NCBI GenBank assembly: GCA_025890175.1
Contig: JANPYM010000012.1
Coordinates: forward strand, 1,500,205 to 1,564,204
DNA from: Ciborinia camelliae
Taxonomy: Eukaryota; Ascomycota; Leotiomycetes; Helotiales; Sclerotiniaceae
DNA length: 64,000 bases
Direction: 5' to 3'
In this document: piece after piece, positions 45,425-57,313 of the stretch
Position numbering within the stretch: position 1 is the first letter of the stretch
Layout: every line of letters begins with the position of its first letter
The notes under the pieces: generated by a model
The model's database searches: none
What the model saw: the letters and a program-made list of their open reading frames with translations, nothing else
Told to the model about the DNA's origin: nothing
Made by a program: the position numbers and the translations under genes

Positions 45425-46330
45425 TATTTCCGTTGGATCTTGGAATATTAGAAGATTGATGTCCAATACGAGAGAAATATATCAAAGAAAGGGAAGTTGA
45501 TTTGTATCTGCGCTTGGAAGATATCTTTGTGTAGGCTGATTATGATACAGGAAGAACCTTTATATTAAAGTTTCTACCAAAAGTTCATATGTGCTTGATC
45601 GTTTCTTTTCAGTTGAGAACGCCGCAACGAGAGGCGCGATCAATACCAAGACGAGAAATAGAGGATGAAATATCGAGGAGTGCGAAAACTTATCCGCAAC
45701 TAGTGGAATGATACGCAGCAAGATCATTTTGAACAGTCTTCATCGTTTCAGACAGCAATGTCCTTCGCCGCAATGCTTGCGAAACAACATCTCAAATAGG
45801 AATGAAGAGCGTAGTTATAAAACCTTGACTACTTGGCTGCTATTGTAGGAATGGTTGTTTGGTGGAGTTCAACCACGCTACTCACTGGTTACCCTTTTTG
45901 GAAATTAATCGCTAACAGCGATGGCGGGGTATTAAATTTGGAATTCTTCTGTAGCCCTTTTGCCTGAAATAAAAAGGAAACAAAAAAGATTGGGTATTAA
46001 TTTGTAGCTAAGGGTTACTTAAAATTATTGATATTCACGTGAAATTATTTCAGTAAGTGTACAAGTTGCCGTGAATTGCCAAACAGGATGGCTGGAATAG
46101 ATTTCAATTATAAGGCAAAGAAACAGAGCACAGCATCAAAACCCAATACAACCATTCTTACAACTAACATGTCTAACCAATTGAGTATGAAAATAAAAAT
46201 AATACAACTCCATGTGAAAAGCAACAAATAATGCAATAAGATGGGCTCGCCAATAAATTAGGGAGGACGAAACTCTTCATCGTTCATAAATCAAAATCCC
46301 GCAATCTGATGCCAACGGCAATATGTACTC
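45425..46330. other. Intergenic, no supported gene
   Basis: 900 bp upstream of the 581-aa gene. No frame or RNA is recognised. Confidence 0.5.
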
Positions 46331-47192
46331 TTATATATCAAGCCTAGACGCCGTTAAACCAGCCAGTAAATACAGAGTAACTACAATAAACTCTTCCACG
46401 ATAGCCACAAATAACCTGACCAACGCCGACCCGTCAATCACAAAGAAGGGATAGAAGTGAACGCCGACATAATACTGGAGAATAGTCTCACGGCCAGGAA
46501 AGGATTGGCAACGACGACGACCCAAAACATTTGGCCATTCCTGTAAGCATTTTATAGTAGTCTTTAAATGTAATGATGATCAGAAAGATCTTGACAATAT
46601 ATACCACAACATAGATGGCGATTCCAATCTTGGTGAGGTTCTTGCCGGAGGAAATCTTGGAAGATGGACCATCGAATTTTCGTGATCCCACCAATGATGC
46701 ACAGCGCCAGACCAATCATTATAGGGATGTGCATCAATTGAATGAATTGGCTTAGTCGAGAAGCAGATCTCGTAGGATTTTGTTTATAATATCCACCATT
46801 ATGCATCTCATAAGGGGTGGCAGCTCTTGCATAACCAGAAATTAGGTCGGTACTATTATATCGAGTTAGCCCCGGCTTTACTCAGAATATCATCGCACAG
46901 TTCCGACTTACGTTCTGGAAAGCAGACCATATATAGTCATAAACAAAGGGGGTATTCCCATAGATTGCAAGATAGTCGATCATTCCTCGGTACTGGTATT
47001 TTCGGGATGGAATCTGCTTCGAACGTAATACATTGCAGCAACGATTCGGACAGTGGAGTATAAGCCAACATATACCCAGCCAGGCTCCTTCTTAAAGCCT
47101 CGAGAGGTGACTTCAGAGATAGCGATTTGTAAGGCGATAACACATACAACCAATTCTAAATATACGGTGGTGCTATTTTCAATTGATGTCAT
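46331..47192 (-). pseudogene. Broken small multi-pass membrane protein gene (DUF7702-like)
   Basis: The minus strand opens at 47192 (MTSIENSTTVYLELVV) and reads helices typical of small fungal 6-7-helix membrane proteins: VRIVAAMYYVRSRF, then after an in-frame TGA at 46980-46982 it continues in the same frame as STILQSMGIPPLFMTIYGLLSRT with a GTAAGT donor. Later parts read IMIGLALCIIGG, NLTKIGIAIYVVVYIVKIFL, WVVVVANPFLAVRLFSSIM and VEEFIVVTLYLLAGLTAS, but these are in different frames, with shifts near 46685, 46540 and 46450 that no GT-AG intron explains. At least three to four lesions suggest a pseudogene. Sequence errors are the alternative. Confidence 0.6.
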
Positions 47193-48354
47193 GACGGCTG
47201 AAGTTTGGAAGATTTCAAAGGAAACTTTGAATGAGGATAATGAATAAACGGTGCAAAACTTTGAGTAAGAAAAGAATAAAATTTGCTGGAAAAACTTTTT
47301 TATATCAACATGGGGAATAACCTTAATCCTATACTGACCATATGGCTATCCAGGGAGATGATATCCATTAAACAACCATCTTTCCCATGATGGGGCATGC
47401 ATTGACATAGATCGCTTGACCTTTGCAAGGCTAATCGATCAAGGAGATGAAGGAAATATCAAAACCGGCAAATGATAAATAGCATCGCTAATAATAAAGA
47501 AGTACTTGGGAACAAATTTCGTATCGTCGCCCCTTGTTGTCAAAATGCAGCGAAAACAATCGCTCGCAGGAACTCCTTCTTGCCGAGATCCAACCAATTG
47601 AGACACTTGTAAGAGTTAGATCTGTTATTTTCAAAGTTGACTCAGATAATAATCATAATATAAAGTCGCCAGGCATTATTTAGCGTTGACTAGACAGCGA
47701 CCGGTTGAGAATTTGATGCTAAGGATTGCTAGATTCATCATTCTTGAAAACAACTCATTGGGCAACGGACGAGGTCAGAAGTAAGAATTTTATAGGCATA
47801 AGGTTAGCTAGATGTTGTATTAAACTTACCTACTCATAGAATGATTCGATCCTGTCCTGTGGAATCCAAGAATTAGGTACTTTCATGGCATTATTTCAGT
47901 CAAAACAAGCACCGGCCGGTGATGAAGAGCTGAGCGCCACGGAAATGCTGAGTAATCAATTCTCAATGCGCTACGCTGAGGATACCCGAAAGGGAAAAGT
48001 TCGTGATTACATAACCCTAGTTGTCTTACAATCACATTGCATTGCCGATCTTTTATACATGTACGGTAAATAAGCCTTAGAAGAAGGCTTAGTAGCCTTG
48101 GTTAGGAATTAGTGAAAAGCTTCATATAACCTTACATCTATCCTTGCCATTAATGAGCGATATGATAAGGTTAAAGGTACTTCAATCCATTTGTTCTCGT
48201 GGCGTGGAGTACAGTGCAACCATTGCTTATTATCGGAGCCCTCACGAGTTTGTATAGTGCTCAGCATCTTCCCAATTAATCTATAAAAGAGAAAATCTCG
48301 GACTCTATCATTTCTCTCTAGATTACTCTCTCTGCGCATCAGAAGTCGTGTAAA
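47193..48354. other. Intergenic, no confident gene
   Basis: A 62-codon + strand frame at 47885-48073 (MALFQSKQAPAG...) has mixed composition but no recognised family. Nothing else is seen. Confidence 0.45.
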
Positions 48355-50132
48355 ATGGTATATTGCGGTAAGCCAAGTAAAGCTTGCGCAGAGTGCAGGC
48401 TTCGCAGGACGAAGGTGAGCAAGCACTTCGCGGGAGGATTAACTCAGTCACTCACTTATCTAGTGTGACACTTTGACACCATCATGTTCACAATGTGTTC
48501 GTGCTAGCCGTATCTGCACAGGGTACAGAACTGAATCAGATATGATGTTCCGCGACCAAACGCAACACTACGCTAATAAACGTCGAATTGAAAAGGAATC
48601 TCAAATGGTGCCATCCAGACGTAAAACTAAAGCATCAACCGCCACAGCAGAGATACCTATAGATCCCCAGTTGACGGATGAATGGATGATGCAGCCTGTG
48701 GCACAAACCACTCCATTCACACTTGAACTTTCTACTTCTTCAGCTGAGCAAGCGACCTGCTATTTTTTCCGAAATTATGTTCTGGAAGATAACTCGTCAA
48801 GTGGTAGTTTCCAATATCTCCACGACATATATGGCAATGAATTGATTGGACCAGCTTTGGCTGATAGCATTGAGTCTCTTGGTATGGTTGGTCTGGCAAA
48901 CTTCTGGAAGGCGTCGGATCTCAAATTGCACGCAAACAGAAAATATAATTCAGCGTTGCGGCTCGTCAGTTCGCGTTTGAGAAATGAAGAGGAAGCACGA
49001 GCAGATCAAACCCTTGTCGCAGTAATGCTGTTGGGACTTTACGAAGTAGGTCTTCGGGACTAGCATGAAGGTTTATGACGCTAACGAATTACTAGACAAA
49101 CACTTGCACCGGCCCTCAGTCAATGCAGTCCTGGACTAAACATATCATTGGCGCCTCATCGCTGATGCAACTGAGAGGAAAACAGTGTCTTGAAACCCCC
49201 ATAGGTCGCCATCTATTTGTTCATCTTAGGACTCAAGTTGTTCGTTTACCCCTTATCCGATATCAGGCTGGTTGCTCATATACTACCAGATCACAAACTG
49301 TATACAGCGTCATGTTGCTATCCCAGCCTTTATCCGGGAGTGGTCAAAACATGCACTGCATTCTCAATCCCCGAACGATGCCCATGCTACACATCTTGCA
49401 GAACATGTGATGGCCTTTTGCGATTTGCGTGCGACATTATCTTCGTTTCACGATTATAGCAATGCGGAAAATATCATCACAGCCGCTTTTGCGATTGATG
49501 CAAAGCTCGTGGAGTGGGCCTCTACCTATCCGTCTGAGAATATGTTTTACAGAACGATAACCCTGAGGAAAAGGTCCGAAGATGTCTTTTCAGATCATTA
49601 TCACATCTATGATAGTGTTTGGGCAGCCGCACTCTGGAATCACTATCGATGCGTCCGGATCCTCACCAATGAACTTATCCATGTTCAGCTTGCCCATCTT
49701 AAGAAGACCCGACCCGAACTATTTATTTCCGGGGCAAGAAACTTTACCTTCTCTGATGCCCAACTGGAAGCATCTACCGCAACCATCATTACCCTCTCGC
49801 ATGAAATATGCGCTAGCGTTCCATTCTTGCTTGGGTACAAGGAAGGTCATGACGTCACATTACATAATGCGAAGGCAGTTAGTGGTAATCTCTTACTATG
49901 GCCTCTGTATACCGCAGCTTGTACACTCATGGTCTCGGATATGATGTGTCACTGGGTAGCCGGCAGACTGCGAGTTATCTCCGATGTTATGGGTATCAAA
50001 CAAGCGGCTCCGTTGTCACATATTCTGACAAAGAGGAAAGATTTGTTGGCTTGGGAGCTGGAAGATGCTCAGAAAGGGGCACCGCCAAATTATGAAGATT
50101 GGTCGCATAGAAAATTGATGGAGTTGACATGA
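48355..50132 (+). CDS. Zn2Cys6 fungal-type transcription factor
   Basis: Exons 48355-48414, 48464-49045, 49096-49236, 49290-50132 (introns of 49, 50 and 53 nt), 541 aa. The zinc cluster is complete at the N-terminus once the first intron is removed: Cys 11, 14, 21, 28, 31 and 38 with spacing C-x2-C-x6-C-x6-C-x2-C-x6-C (CAECRLRRTK / CDTLTPSCSQC). A basic linker follows, then a helical fungal-specific regulatory region including SWTKHIIGASSLMQLRG, where many such factors have AWxxHxxGA. It would bind CGG-type half sites in the nucleus. The O-methyltransferase gene lies about 0.8 kb downstream, convergent. Its target genes are unknown; control of its neighbours is a guess. The splice between codons K20 and C21 splits the zinc cluster, as is common in this family. 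Confidence 0.9.
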
Positions 50133-50257
50133 GCGGAGATGAATCTTTAGTTGGGACTTGCACAATGAATTGAAATGCGAGTTAAGATCCTGGAGAACTT
50201 TTCGTATTTGCTAAATACTTAACCCCGCTTGATATCCCTACAGGAAATCATCTTGCA

Positions 50258-50672
50258 ATGCTCAAAAGCAAAAGGTTCACGCTTGAAGATGATTCTGAAG
50301 CGCACAATGACAAGGCGAAGATTGCGAGTTTGGAAACGGAGATTTACTTGCGCAGGATTGATTCAAGAAAACTCGAGAGGAATTGGGCAAGATAATGTCA
50401 AAATTTCAAGCAGTTGGGAAGGGTAGTCGTAGAGAAGAAGTCTATACCACATCATAATGCGATGATAAAAAAGCACGATGAGCTGCGTGACATGATTAAA
50501 ACTCTCAAATAGGAGGATACAAATGATAAAGATAATATCGAGCATCTTAAGTCAAATAATCGGAGGAGTGAGAAAAAAGTGTTGCTTACTTCTGATCTGA
50601 ACAAGGGGACATATGTCTTGGTGTGGGAGTTAAGATCTCGTACCGGATTTAGCTTGGAGGAATGAAAGTCTC
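50258..50672 (+). pseudogene. Relic of a coiled-coil coding sequence
   Basis: An ATG at 50258 opens 45 codons rich in Lys/Glu/Leu (KAKIASLETEIYLRRIDSR) ending at a TAA at 50393. After that, neighbouring frames continue with similar heptad-like content (ELGKIMSKFQAVGKG, MIKKHDELRDMIKTLK, DNIEHLKSNNRRSEKK) but are cut by stops and frame changes. This looks like a decayed coiled-coil gene or the end of one. Its parent is not recognised. Confidence 0.4.
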
Positions 50673-50925
50673 GAGGACTTTTTAATTATTAAGATTTAAA
50701 GAAAATACGTATGAAGATTTGACTATTTGACACTAAATTTGCTCGATTCCCTTGATTTCCGAACCCCAAAAATAATACCTTTCCTACCCTTCCCACCCCC
50801 TGCCCTTCCTGCTCTTCCTACCATTTTCATTAAACCATTAGTTCCCCTCACTAAGCATCCCAAATGAAAATCTCCCCTCTGCACTTCCATCCCCACTCCC
50901 TTTACTATAACATCCATCCACGCAA

Positions 50926-52328
50926 CTACTTCAACCACGCCTCCAGCACACAATATCTCGTGCCCTCAGCCCCATACACCTTTTCCAATCTCATTCCAGC
51001 TGCCTCGATCAATCTTCTGAATTGATCCTCGGATCTCTCTTTCCCACCAAAATACATCATGACAGTATCCATCCAAGCCGCCTCGATATCAGGCCCTTCC
51101 AATACCGTTTCCGCAATGAGAAGCCGAGAAGTAGATGTCATGGCTTTGGCAATATGGGAAAGAATCGTAATGCAATCCACATCTGGCCAGTCGTGGAGAC
51201 AGCGTTTGATATAGTAAATGAGTGCGCCTTTGACCGGTTGGGGTGTGAAAAAGTCGTAGGTCATTTTCTCGATACCGGGAATCGGATCAGGATTTTGAAT
51301 CACGAATTCTTCTCTCTCTTGGAGAATTAAACGACCCTTGGTATCGTTGATGAGCTTTTTGATCGCCTTGATCGCTTGGCCTTGGCCGCCTCCGATGTCT
51401 ACTAGTAGTATTGTATCGTCATTTGTTTCGAGCTTTTGGTATTCGGATAGCCACGGGAAAATGCCAAAGGATTGAACTGTTTGGGCTGATTGACTATTCA
51501 TGCCTATGTTGAATTCTTTAAGTCTTTCGGGATAGAGAGAGAGGTATTCCCACATGTTCAAGCCGTTCGTTCGGTGGGCTAATGTGTATGGATTGTTTGT
51601 GATTGAATTGGGCTGTTTGAATCCATTTTCTTTGAAGTATTGTGTTAAGGAGTAACTACATGGTGCGTACTCATCGTACCTTTATTTCGTCAGTTTCAAA
51701 CATAGTATGATGAGATGCGTTCTGGCAGCCAAACTTACATCATTTGGAAACATCCTTTGAAAACCGGCAACTGATATATTAGGGAATTTGCCGTCTGATT
51801 GTACACCAGCGGGGTTTTCTCCTCGAAACAAATGGGGACAACGGTACGCATCATTCGGACTAGAGTATGGATATGTTAACGCATCTCACATATCCCGAGG
51901 ATTAGACTCAGCAATACCTAGCAGTTCTTCTTCCATATTGGTTTCTATGGCCAATTGCGAAGAAGACATTCCCGTTCCATCCAACGGCAACTTATCGAAA
52001 ACACCTGCTTCCAATAATGCTCTCAAACATCCTGAGTACGTATACTTCATCTAATCAGTATCAACGGTTCAACCGATAGGTGGAAAGGATTACTTACCTC
52101 TTCAAAATGCGCCGTGATATTATTCATGGGTCCATAAACATCACTTTTCATTTTCTTCGCGACATTCATCAACTCCAAATGAGCCTTCGCTACAGCTCCG
52201 GCCTGGGAAAGGCCTTCAAGAGTCGCATTTTCCTCACAGATCGAGAAATACTTCTCGACTGTCGAAGTGAGTTCTGCTAATGTGGATTTGATGGAAGCAT
52301 TTTGCTTTTTTATCATTTCTGGATCCAT
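50926..52328 (-). CDS. SAM-dependent O-methyltransferase (family 2, COMT-like)
   Basis: Exons 52328-52098, 52050-51918, 51859-51739, 51679-50926 (introns of 47, 58 and 59 nt), 412 aa. A class I methyltransferase of the plant/fungal COMT type: an N-terminal helical dimerisation region with a winged-helix-like part (KYTYSGCLRALLEAGVFDKLP), SAM-binding motif LLVDIGGGQG (about 253-262), and KRCLHDWPD with the catalytic His at about 324. LLIAETVL and WMDTVMMYFGGKERSEDQF follow, as in the family. Such enzymes methylate phenolic hydroxyls of polyketide or shikimate-derived metabolites. The start (MDPEMIKKQ) and phase-consistent junctions are clear. It is convergent with the zinc-cluster factor and about 4 kb from the aromatic prenyltransferase, hinting at secondary metabolism. 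Confidence 0.9.
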
Positions 52329-53478
52329 TTTGATTTTTCTGGATGCAGAGTATGTTTATTTTAGAGTTCAACTATGAGGGTTGACAGTTGGGAAAGGAAT
52401 TGTGGGGAAGATAACTTGGCACGATGGGAATGGAACTTCGTGTGACACCTTGTGTAAATTGGCTGCATAGAGACTAAACAGGAAAGAGTGACCACCGTGA
52501 CCAACACCTCCTCCACAAAATGGAAAGATGGGTAAATTTTCGCGCACTTAATTTGTTTTCTAGCGCGGGAACTTGTAATTCCCCCAAGCACAAGCATGGT
52601 GTTTGGACTTCAAGTTACTAGCTTTTCAGACCCCGATGCCATTCATCAATTCTGTGAATAAACTAGTGGCAATAGAATGCCACATTGATATATAGATAGG
52701 TACCGTGATGAGTTGCGCGTGCCTACAACACCATCTTAACCCAACCATATATCGAGTATCATCTGTTTTATGAAGGCTTGGAGTCTCGAAACCTCAAATG
52801 TTGAACTGGGCCGCCTGTGATTGTGGCTGAAGATATCCCGATATCCATACACCATTAATCTCCTAAATGGTGTAAGCTGAGATCAGAATGCACGATTGTC
52901 ATGGTCAGCTTCATCCTTCGACCCCCACGAAAAAATTTCGATTCTCGCAAATCTCACTAATTATCTTTCATCGCACTGCTTTCTCGTTTTGGAATAGTTT
53001 TCCCTCTGGATGTCTTACAGTACTTGGATCGACCTTGCCCACTGTCTAATTGGATCATTGGGTACGTAAAACTCAGATTTTGTTTCTTATGTTCTTTTCT
53101 CTTGAGGGGAGACCTGGCCATAAATAAGTCATTATGGTTACTTGTTGGAGCAAAATTAAGATGGTCGATAGTGACACAGGCTGTTGCTGAATTGCTGTTC
53201 CTCTTGAGCCCTTGATCAATTTGATTACTTGTTAGAGTATACGAGGATGTTGTGGCTTTCGTGGGAAGTGTTTGAGGTTGCATGATGGGCGATTTGAGGG
53301 AGTAGATTTTGTATATATAAGAATGCGCTGAGTTCAGAGATCATTTCTTATTATTGTATCTCTAAAGCCCAGACTTTCGTGCCGATAAATACACCTTTCT
53401 TCCTTTTTTAATTGTAAATTAGACCGCTTATGCTACGTTCTCTGTACAATTTCTTCTCTCTTCGCAATATCTTCTACC
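52329..53478. other. Divergent intergenic region
   Basis: 1.15 kb between the O-methyltransferase start and the OST-alpha-like gene. A minus-strand frame at 52957-53283 (108 codons, MQPQTLPTKA...) is Ser/Thr/Lys-rich and unrecognised, and it lies in the putative promoter, so I do not call it. Confidence 0.5.
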
Positions 53479-54741
53479 ATGGAATATTTCCCTCTCCTTG
53501 TCACGAGGCTCTTCCACCACCCCTCGAGCAGCGGCAGTTCTAGTTCTCCCAAACATACCTGTCCCGTACAAAATATCAATGACCCTCGTAATACTCTGCC
53601 CCGGCTATACTTTTAGCTACCCTGAGACTGACAGATATTCACAGCTCAAGTCCCATTCATTCACAATCTCAGCTTCCAGCAATTTATCGAGATCTTGTCA
53701 GGAGCATGTCTAAGCTTCTCTATTCTCCTCACTTTCTTCCTAATTCTTCGACACGCAACCCATTATTCTATGCCACAAGAACAAAAGCAGTATAATCACC
53801 CTTCCTGACTACTATCACCGTCTCCCTGGATCCAATCTAACAAGCCACTCAGAATAATCCGCATAATCTCCACCATCCCCATTTTCTCTACCGTCTCTTT
53901 CCTCTGTATCTGTTTCCAAAAGTCCGTCATCTATATCTCCCCCATCAATGATCTTTACGAGGCCTTTGCATTCGCTGCCCTTTTCATCTTGCTCTATACA
54001 TACGTCCTGGAAGAAAACCAGAACCGTACCTTCTCTGGAAAAGATTCGCAAGTTCCCCCGATTCAGAGAACTGCTATTCAAATTTTCCAATTTCCCGCTC
54101 TGATGTTTATCGTGTTTCTCATTCAGGAGATTTCGGAGGCAACTGGAACGTATTGTGATACCGAGACTAAGATTTATTTTGCTAAACTTTGGGTATGCTT
54201 AGCTTACCGCGTTTGATTCAGTTATATATCCTTTATAATTCGAAGTCAATGAACTAATAATCAACAGTGCACAATCCTCCGCATGGGCAGTCCAGCCATC
54301 GCCATCGTAGGACTCCTTCGCTTCTACAAATCCACCAAATCTCTCACTTCCTCGCGGAAACCCATGTCCAAACTCCTCGCTTTGAAGGGGATCGTCTTTC
54401 TCAATTTCGTCCAAACGACAGTTTTCTCTTTTCTCACTCCACATCTTTCTCCGACCACCAAGATGGCTACTTTAGACTTGACGATTGGTATCCCTCATTT
54501 ACTACTCTCATTAGAGATGGTGATATCTTCTATTGTATTTTTGAAAGTCTATAGTGTGCGTGAGTATATAGTTGGGGGTGCTACTTATCAGGGGGGATTT
54601 ATGGGGATCAAGGCGATTGCCGAGGCGGCTAATATCATTGGGTTTGTGGGAGAGATGGTGAGGGAGGTGATGGGAAAGGATGAGAGGGGTACAAAGGTAC
54701 GTAATCGTAGTGTGAATTTTCATCAGACTGGATCTGTGTGA
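53479..54741 (+). CDS. OST-alpha / TMEM184-like membrane protein
   Basis: Exons 53479-53587, 53645-53789, 53853-54192, 54268-54741 (introns of 57, 63 and 75 nt), 355 aa if the frame runs to 54741. Family marks: a first helix ending in LILRHATHYSMPQEQKQ then IIRIISTIP (family pattern HATHYxxPxEQRxIIRI), INDLYEAFAFAALFILLYTYV, and later helices with FLNFVQTTVFSFL. Seven membrane segments are expected. Animal OST-alpha exports bile acids with OST-beta; the role of the fungal proteins is not established. A strong GTACGT donor at 54697 could splice on to an acceptor near 54818, replacing the last 15 residues with a short LETNI end. The exon 1 boundary also has an alternative donor in the same frame. 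Confidence 0.78.
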
Positions 54742-56374
54742 ATGAGTTTGGTTATTTACTCATGCTCGACTCATTGTTTTTTTCTTTTCGTTGCTATTAT
54801 GGCTGTGGTCGAAGTTAGAAACTAATATTTGATGGGAGGTAGTAGGAATCTTTGGGACTGACGGCTGAAGAGGGACATCGCCTTCAAAATGTATAAATAC
54901 TAGTACGGGATTGATTGAGACGTGAAATATCATAATGGATTGAGTAATGTAAGGTTGCAAAGGGGGTTTGTCGGGCGCTTAGTTGTTATGGAATGGTTCG
55001 GGTCAGGTAATGACGGAGCGGTACATCATCTCTTTAGGGTTGGCGAATTTTCGATTTTGATAACTTCAATGCGTGTATTCGAATGTCCTATTATTTTATA
55101 TAAGACATGGTACTAGATGAGAGATTTTTATTCTATTAGATGATAAGATACTTTTGCAAAAACTTCAACCAACATTACCCAACTCCGAAATTCCATATGT
55201 GAGGTAGGGTCTGGATTAAATTATAGCGGGGATTTGCTAGCATGTCAAACCCCCCTTCCTCTTTTCTCCGAAACGCCTTTGACGATATACTTTCGATTCA
55301 TCCCGATAATTATACATATGGTCTCCATTAAGAAAATAACAACGTTGATATGTTCCCCTTTTTTTCGGCTAAGGATTCGAGTGAGGTAGGTTTCTTTTCA
55401 TGAATTCTTGATTAATTTGTCTTCCAAATATCTGCAATTCTTAAACTCTGCATTTCATTATAATACCATTTTTCAAGTTTTACATGGCATCAATAATTTT
55501 TTCTAATGTCTCAATATAAACTCTGAGAAGAAATGAAGTCGGGGAAGAAATATAGTCGTGAATTTTCAAGAAATTGAAGAAAGCGTGACAGAGATATGTT
55601 ACTTTCCGCCACGATTTTCGTTGCCCAGTCTCTTGCTTGTACGTTCCTTGGAATTGCTATCAAATTCGAGCCTTTATCTGTTACGGCGAGGTCTTTTCCA
55701 CAGGTTGTATTAAGTCGGGTTTCCTATAGATGGTTTAAGCAAAAATGCAGCGAAAGCTTTTATTTGCGTTCTGGAAGCAGAACGTGAGGGCTACAAAAAC
55801 ATGTTCCGGGTATTGCTATTGGGGTTCTTTGCTTCCATTATCTGATGTGGGCTTAACCAGAATTGATATAATCCAGAATAGAAATGGGCTATATGTTTAT
55901 ATGGCAAGGTTGATCCGCCATCTTCAATATCGGATGCTCGATCAGTTGCATTATCGCGGTTCAGGGACGTACCGCAGATTCCATGCATTGTTGATATCGC
56001 GGTAAACACATATCGTGCAGATTTCGATTCTCGTAAACCAATTACCTTGAATCCGAGTGGATAATGAAGTTTTTTTGTCTCAAATGCAAAGTAGAGTCCC
56101 TTCGTCACACTGCATGCTGAGAACATGATAATTGTCACGTTCCCGAATTCTATCAGGATGCTAGATATCTCCGAAATTATTGGGATGTAAATATCCCAGA
56201 TTTGTCAAATTTTGTTCTTGAAATTCGTGTTATCATTCAATAGCATTGTGTACTTTGTTAGGGATCAATGAGGCAGGTGCGAATATATGGCCTTTATAGC
56301 CTCAAGATCCGAGATCTAATAATAAATCAACCCTTCCACACCTACAACTCGAATCCTCTCAACGAAAAAGAAAA
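54742..56374. other. Intergenic, no supported gene
   Basis: 1.6 kb with only short frames. The longest (55745-56005 +, 55791-56138 -) overlap each other and have no family marks. Confidence 0.5.
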
Positions 56375-57313
56375 ATGGTCATTCCTCTTGAACAAGCAAT
56401 CCACGAACCTTACAAATTTGATCAATCATGTTTCATAAATGATATCAAAAACCTCTCCGCAGCAATCAATGCACCATATTCTGAGTCCACAACTTCAAAA
56501 GTCCTCTCTGTCTTCTCCCATTCTTTTCACAACAGTGCTGTGGTATGGCGTGCTACAGATCGACAGGGTGATGCTTTAAACTACCGATTCTATTCGCGGG
56601 AACCGATGGATACTGTATCTATTGCCTCATCAGCTGGTCTTCTGTCCCCAGGTATTGTGAATACGCTAGGGAAGTTAGTCACGAGTTGGAGCTCGTTGTA
56701 TGATGGAAGCCCGGAGCAATCATGCGATTTTGATGCTGAGAAAGGACTGGTGAAAACTTGGGTCTTTATGGGCGGCATGGGACCTCTTGAGGATATCTTA
56801 GGGGCTGAGGGAGTACCGGAAAGTGTAAGACAACATGAGGCGAGGTTCAGAGAATTGGGGTTGGAGAAAGTACGACATGTGGCTGTGGATTACCAGAAAG
56901 CAACCGTGAACTTATATTTCCGTGCGCAAGGGCCTATTTCCCTTGAACAAGCTACGTCATTCAACGCGTTAGCTGGCGCGGTACCACCAAGTCTAGACCA
57001 GTTCGAGGATATGAAAGAATTCTTAAACAAAGTGGGATACACATTTGCGGTTACCATCGACATTGAGCGTGGGAAAATTGAGAGGGTGGGATATTATGCC
57101 TTGAAACTTCCAGAAAGAGGGGCGAATAAATGGCCGGAGCTGAATGAGCAGTTAGAAAGGTTTGTGAAATTTGCTCCTAGCTATGATATAGAAGAGATGA
57201 ATGCCATAGCGTGGAGTTTTGGGGGCAAGAACAGATATGTTAAGTTCGAGAGGAGTTATTGTGGGGAGTCGGTGCCTTTGATTAAAGTTTGGGGGACTAC
57301 TTTAAGTTCGTGA
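56375..57313 (+). CDS. ptf: Aromatic prenyltransferase (CloQ/NphB-type ABBA fold, fungal Ptf group)
   Basis: A single-exon gene of 312 aa from MVIPLEQAIHEPY. It matches, in length and pattern as I remember the family, the fungal group with 2,7-dihydroxynaphthalene 3-dimethylallyltransferase activity (PtfBf of Botryotinia, PtfSs of Sclerotinia, PtfAt of Aspergillus terreus). Visible marks: alternating strand/helix repeats, basic residues for diphosphate binding, WRATDRQGDALNYRFY near residue 60, VDYQKATVNLYFR about 173-185, and the closing FGGKNRYVKFERSYCGES. There is no DDxxD motif, as expected for this soluble, Mg-independent fold. The true acceptor is unknown; a naphthalenediol from the melanin route is the usual suggestion. 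It is not a DMATS-type indole enzyme (too short). Neighbours are an OST-alpha-like gene upstream and a foldback element downstream. Confidence 0.85.
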   Translation: MVIPLEQAIHEPYKFDQSCFINDIKNLSAAINAPYSESTTSKVLSVFSHSFHNSAVVWRATDRQGDALNYRFYSREPMDTVSIASSAGLLSPGIVNTLGKLVTSWSSLYDGSPEQSCDFDAEKGLVKTWVFMGGMGPLEDILGAEGVPESVRQHEARFRELGLEKVRHVAVDYQKATVNLYFRAQGPISLEQATSFNALAGAVPPSLDQFEDMKEFLNKVGYTFAVTIDIERGKIERVGYYALKLPERGANKWPELNEQLERFVKFAPSYDIEEMNAIAWSFGGKNRYVKFERSYCGESVPLIKVWGTTLSS

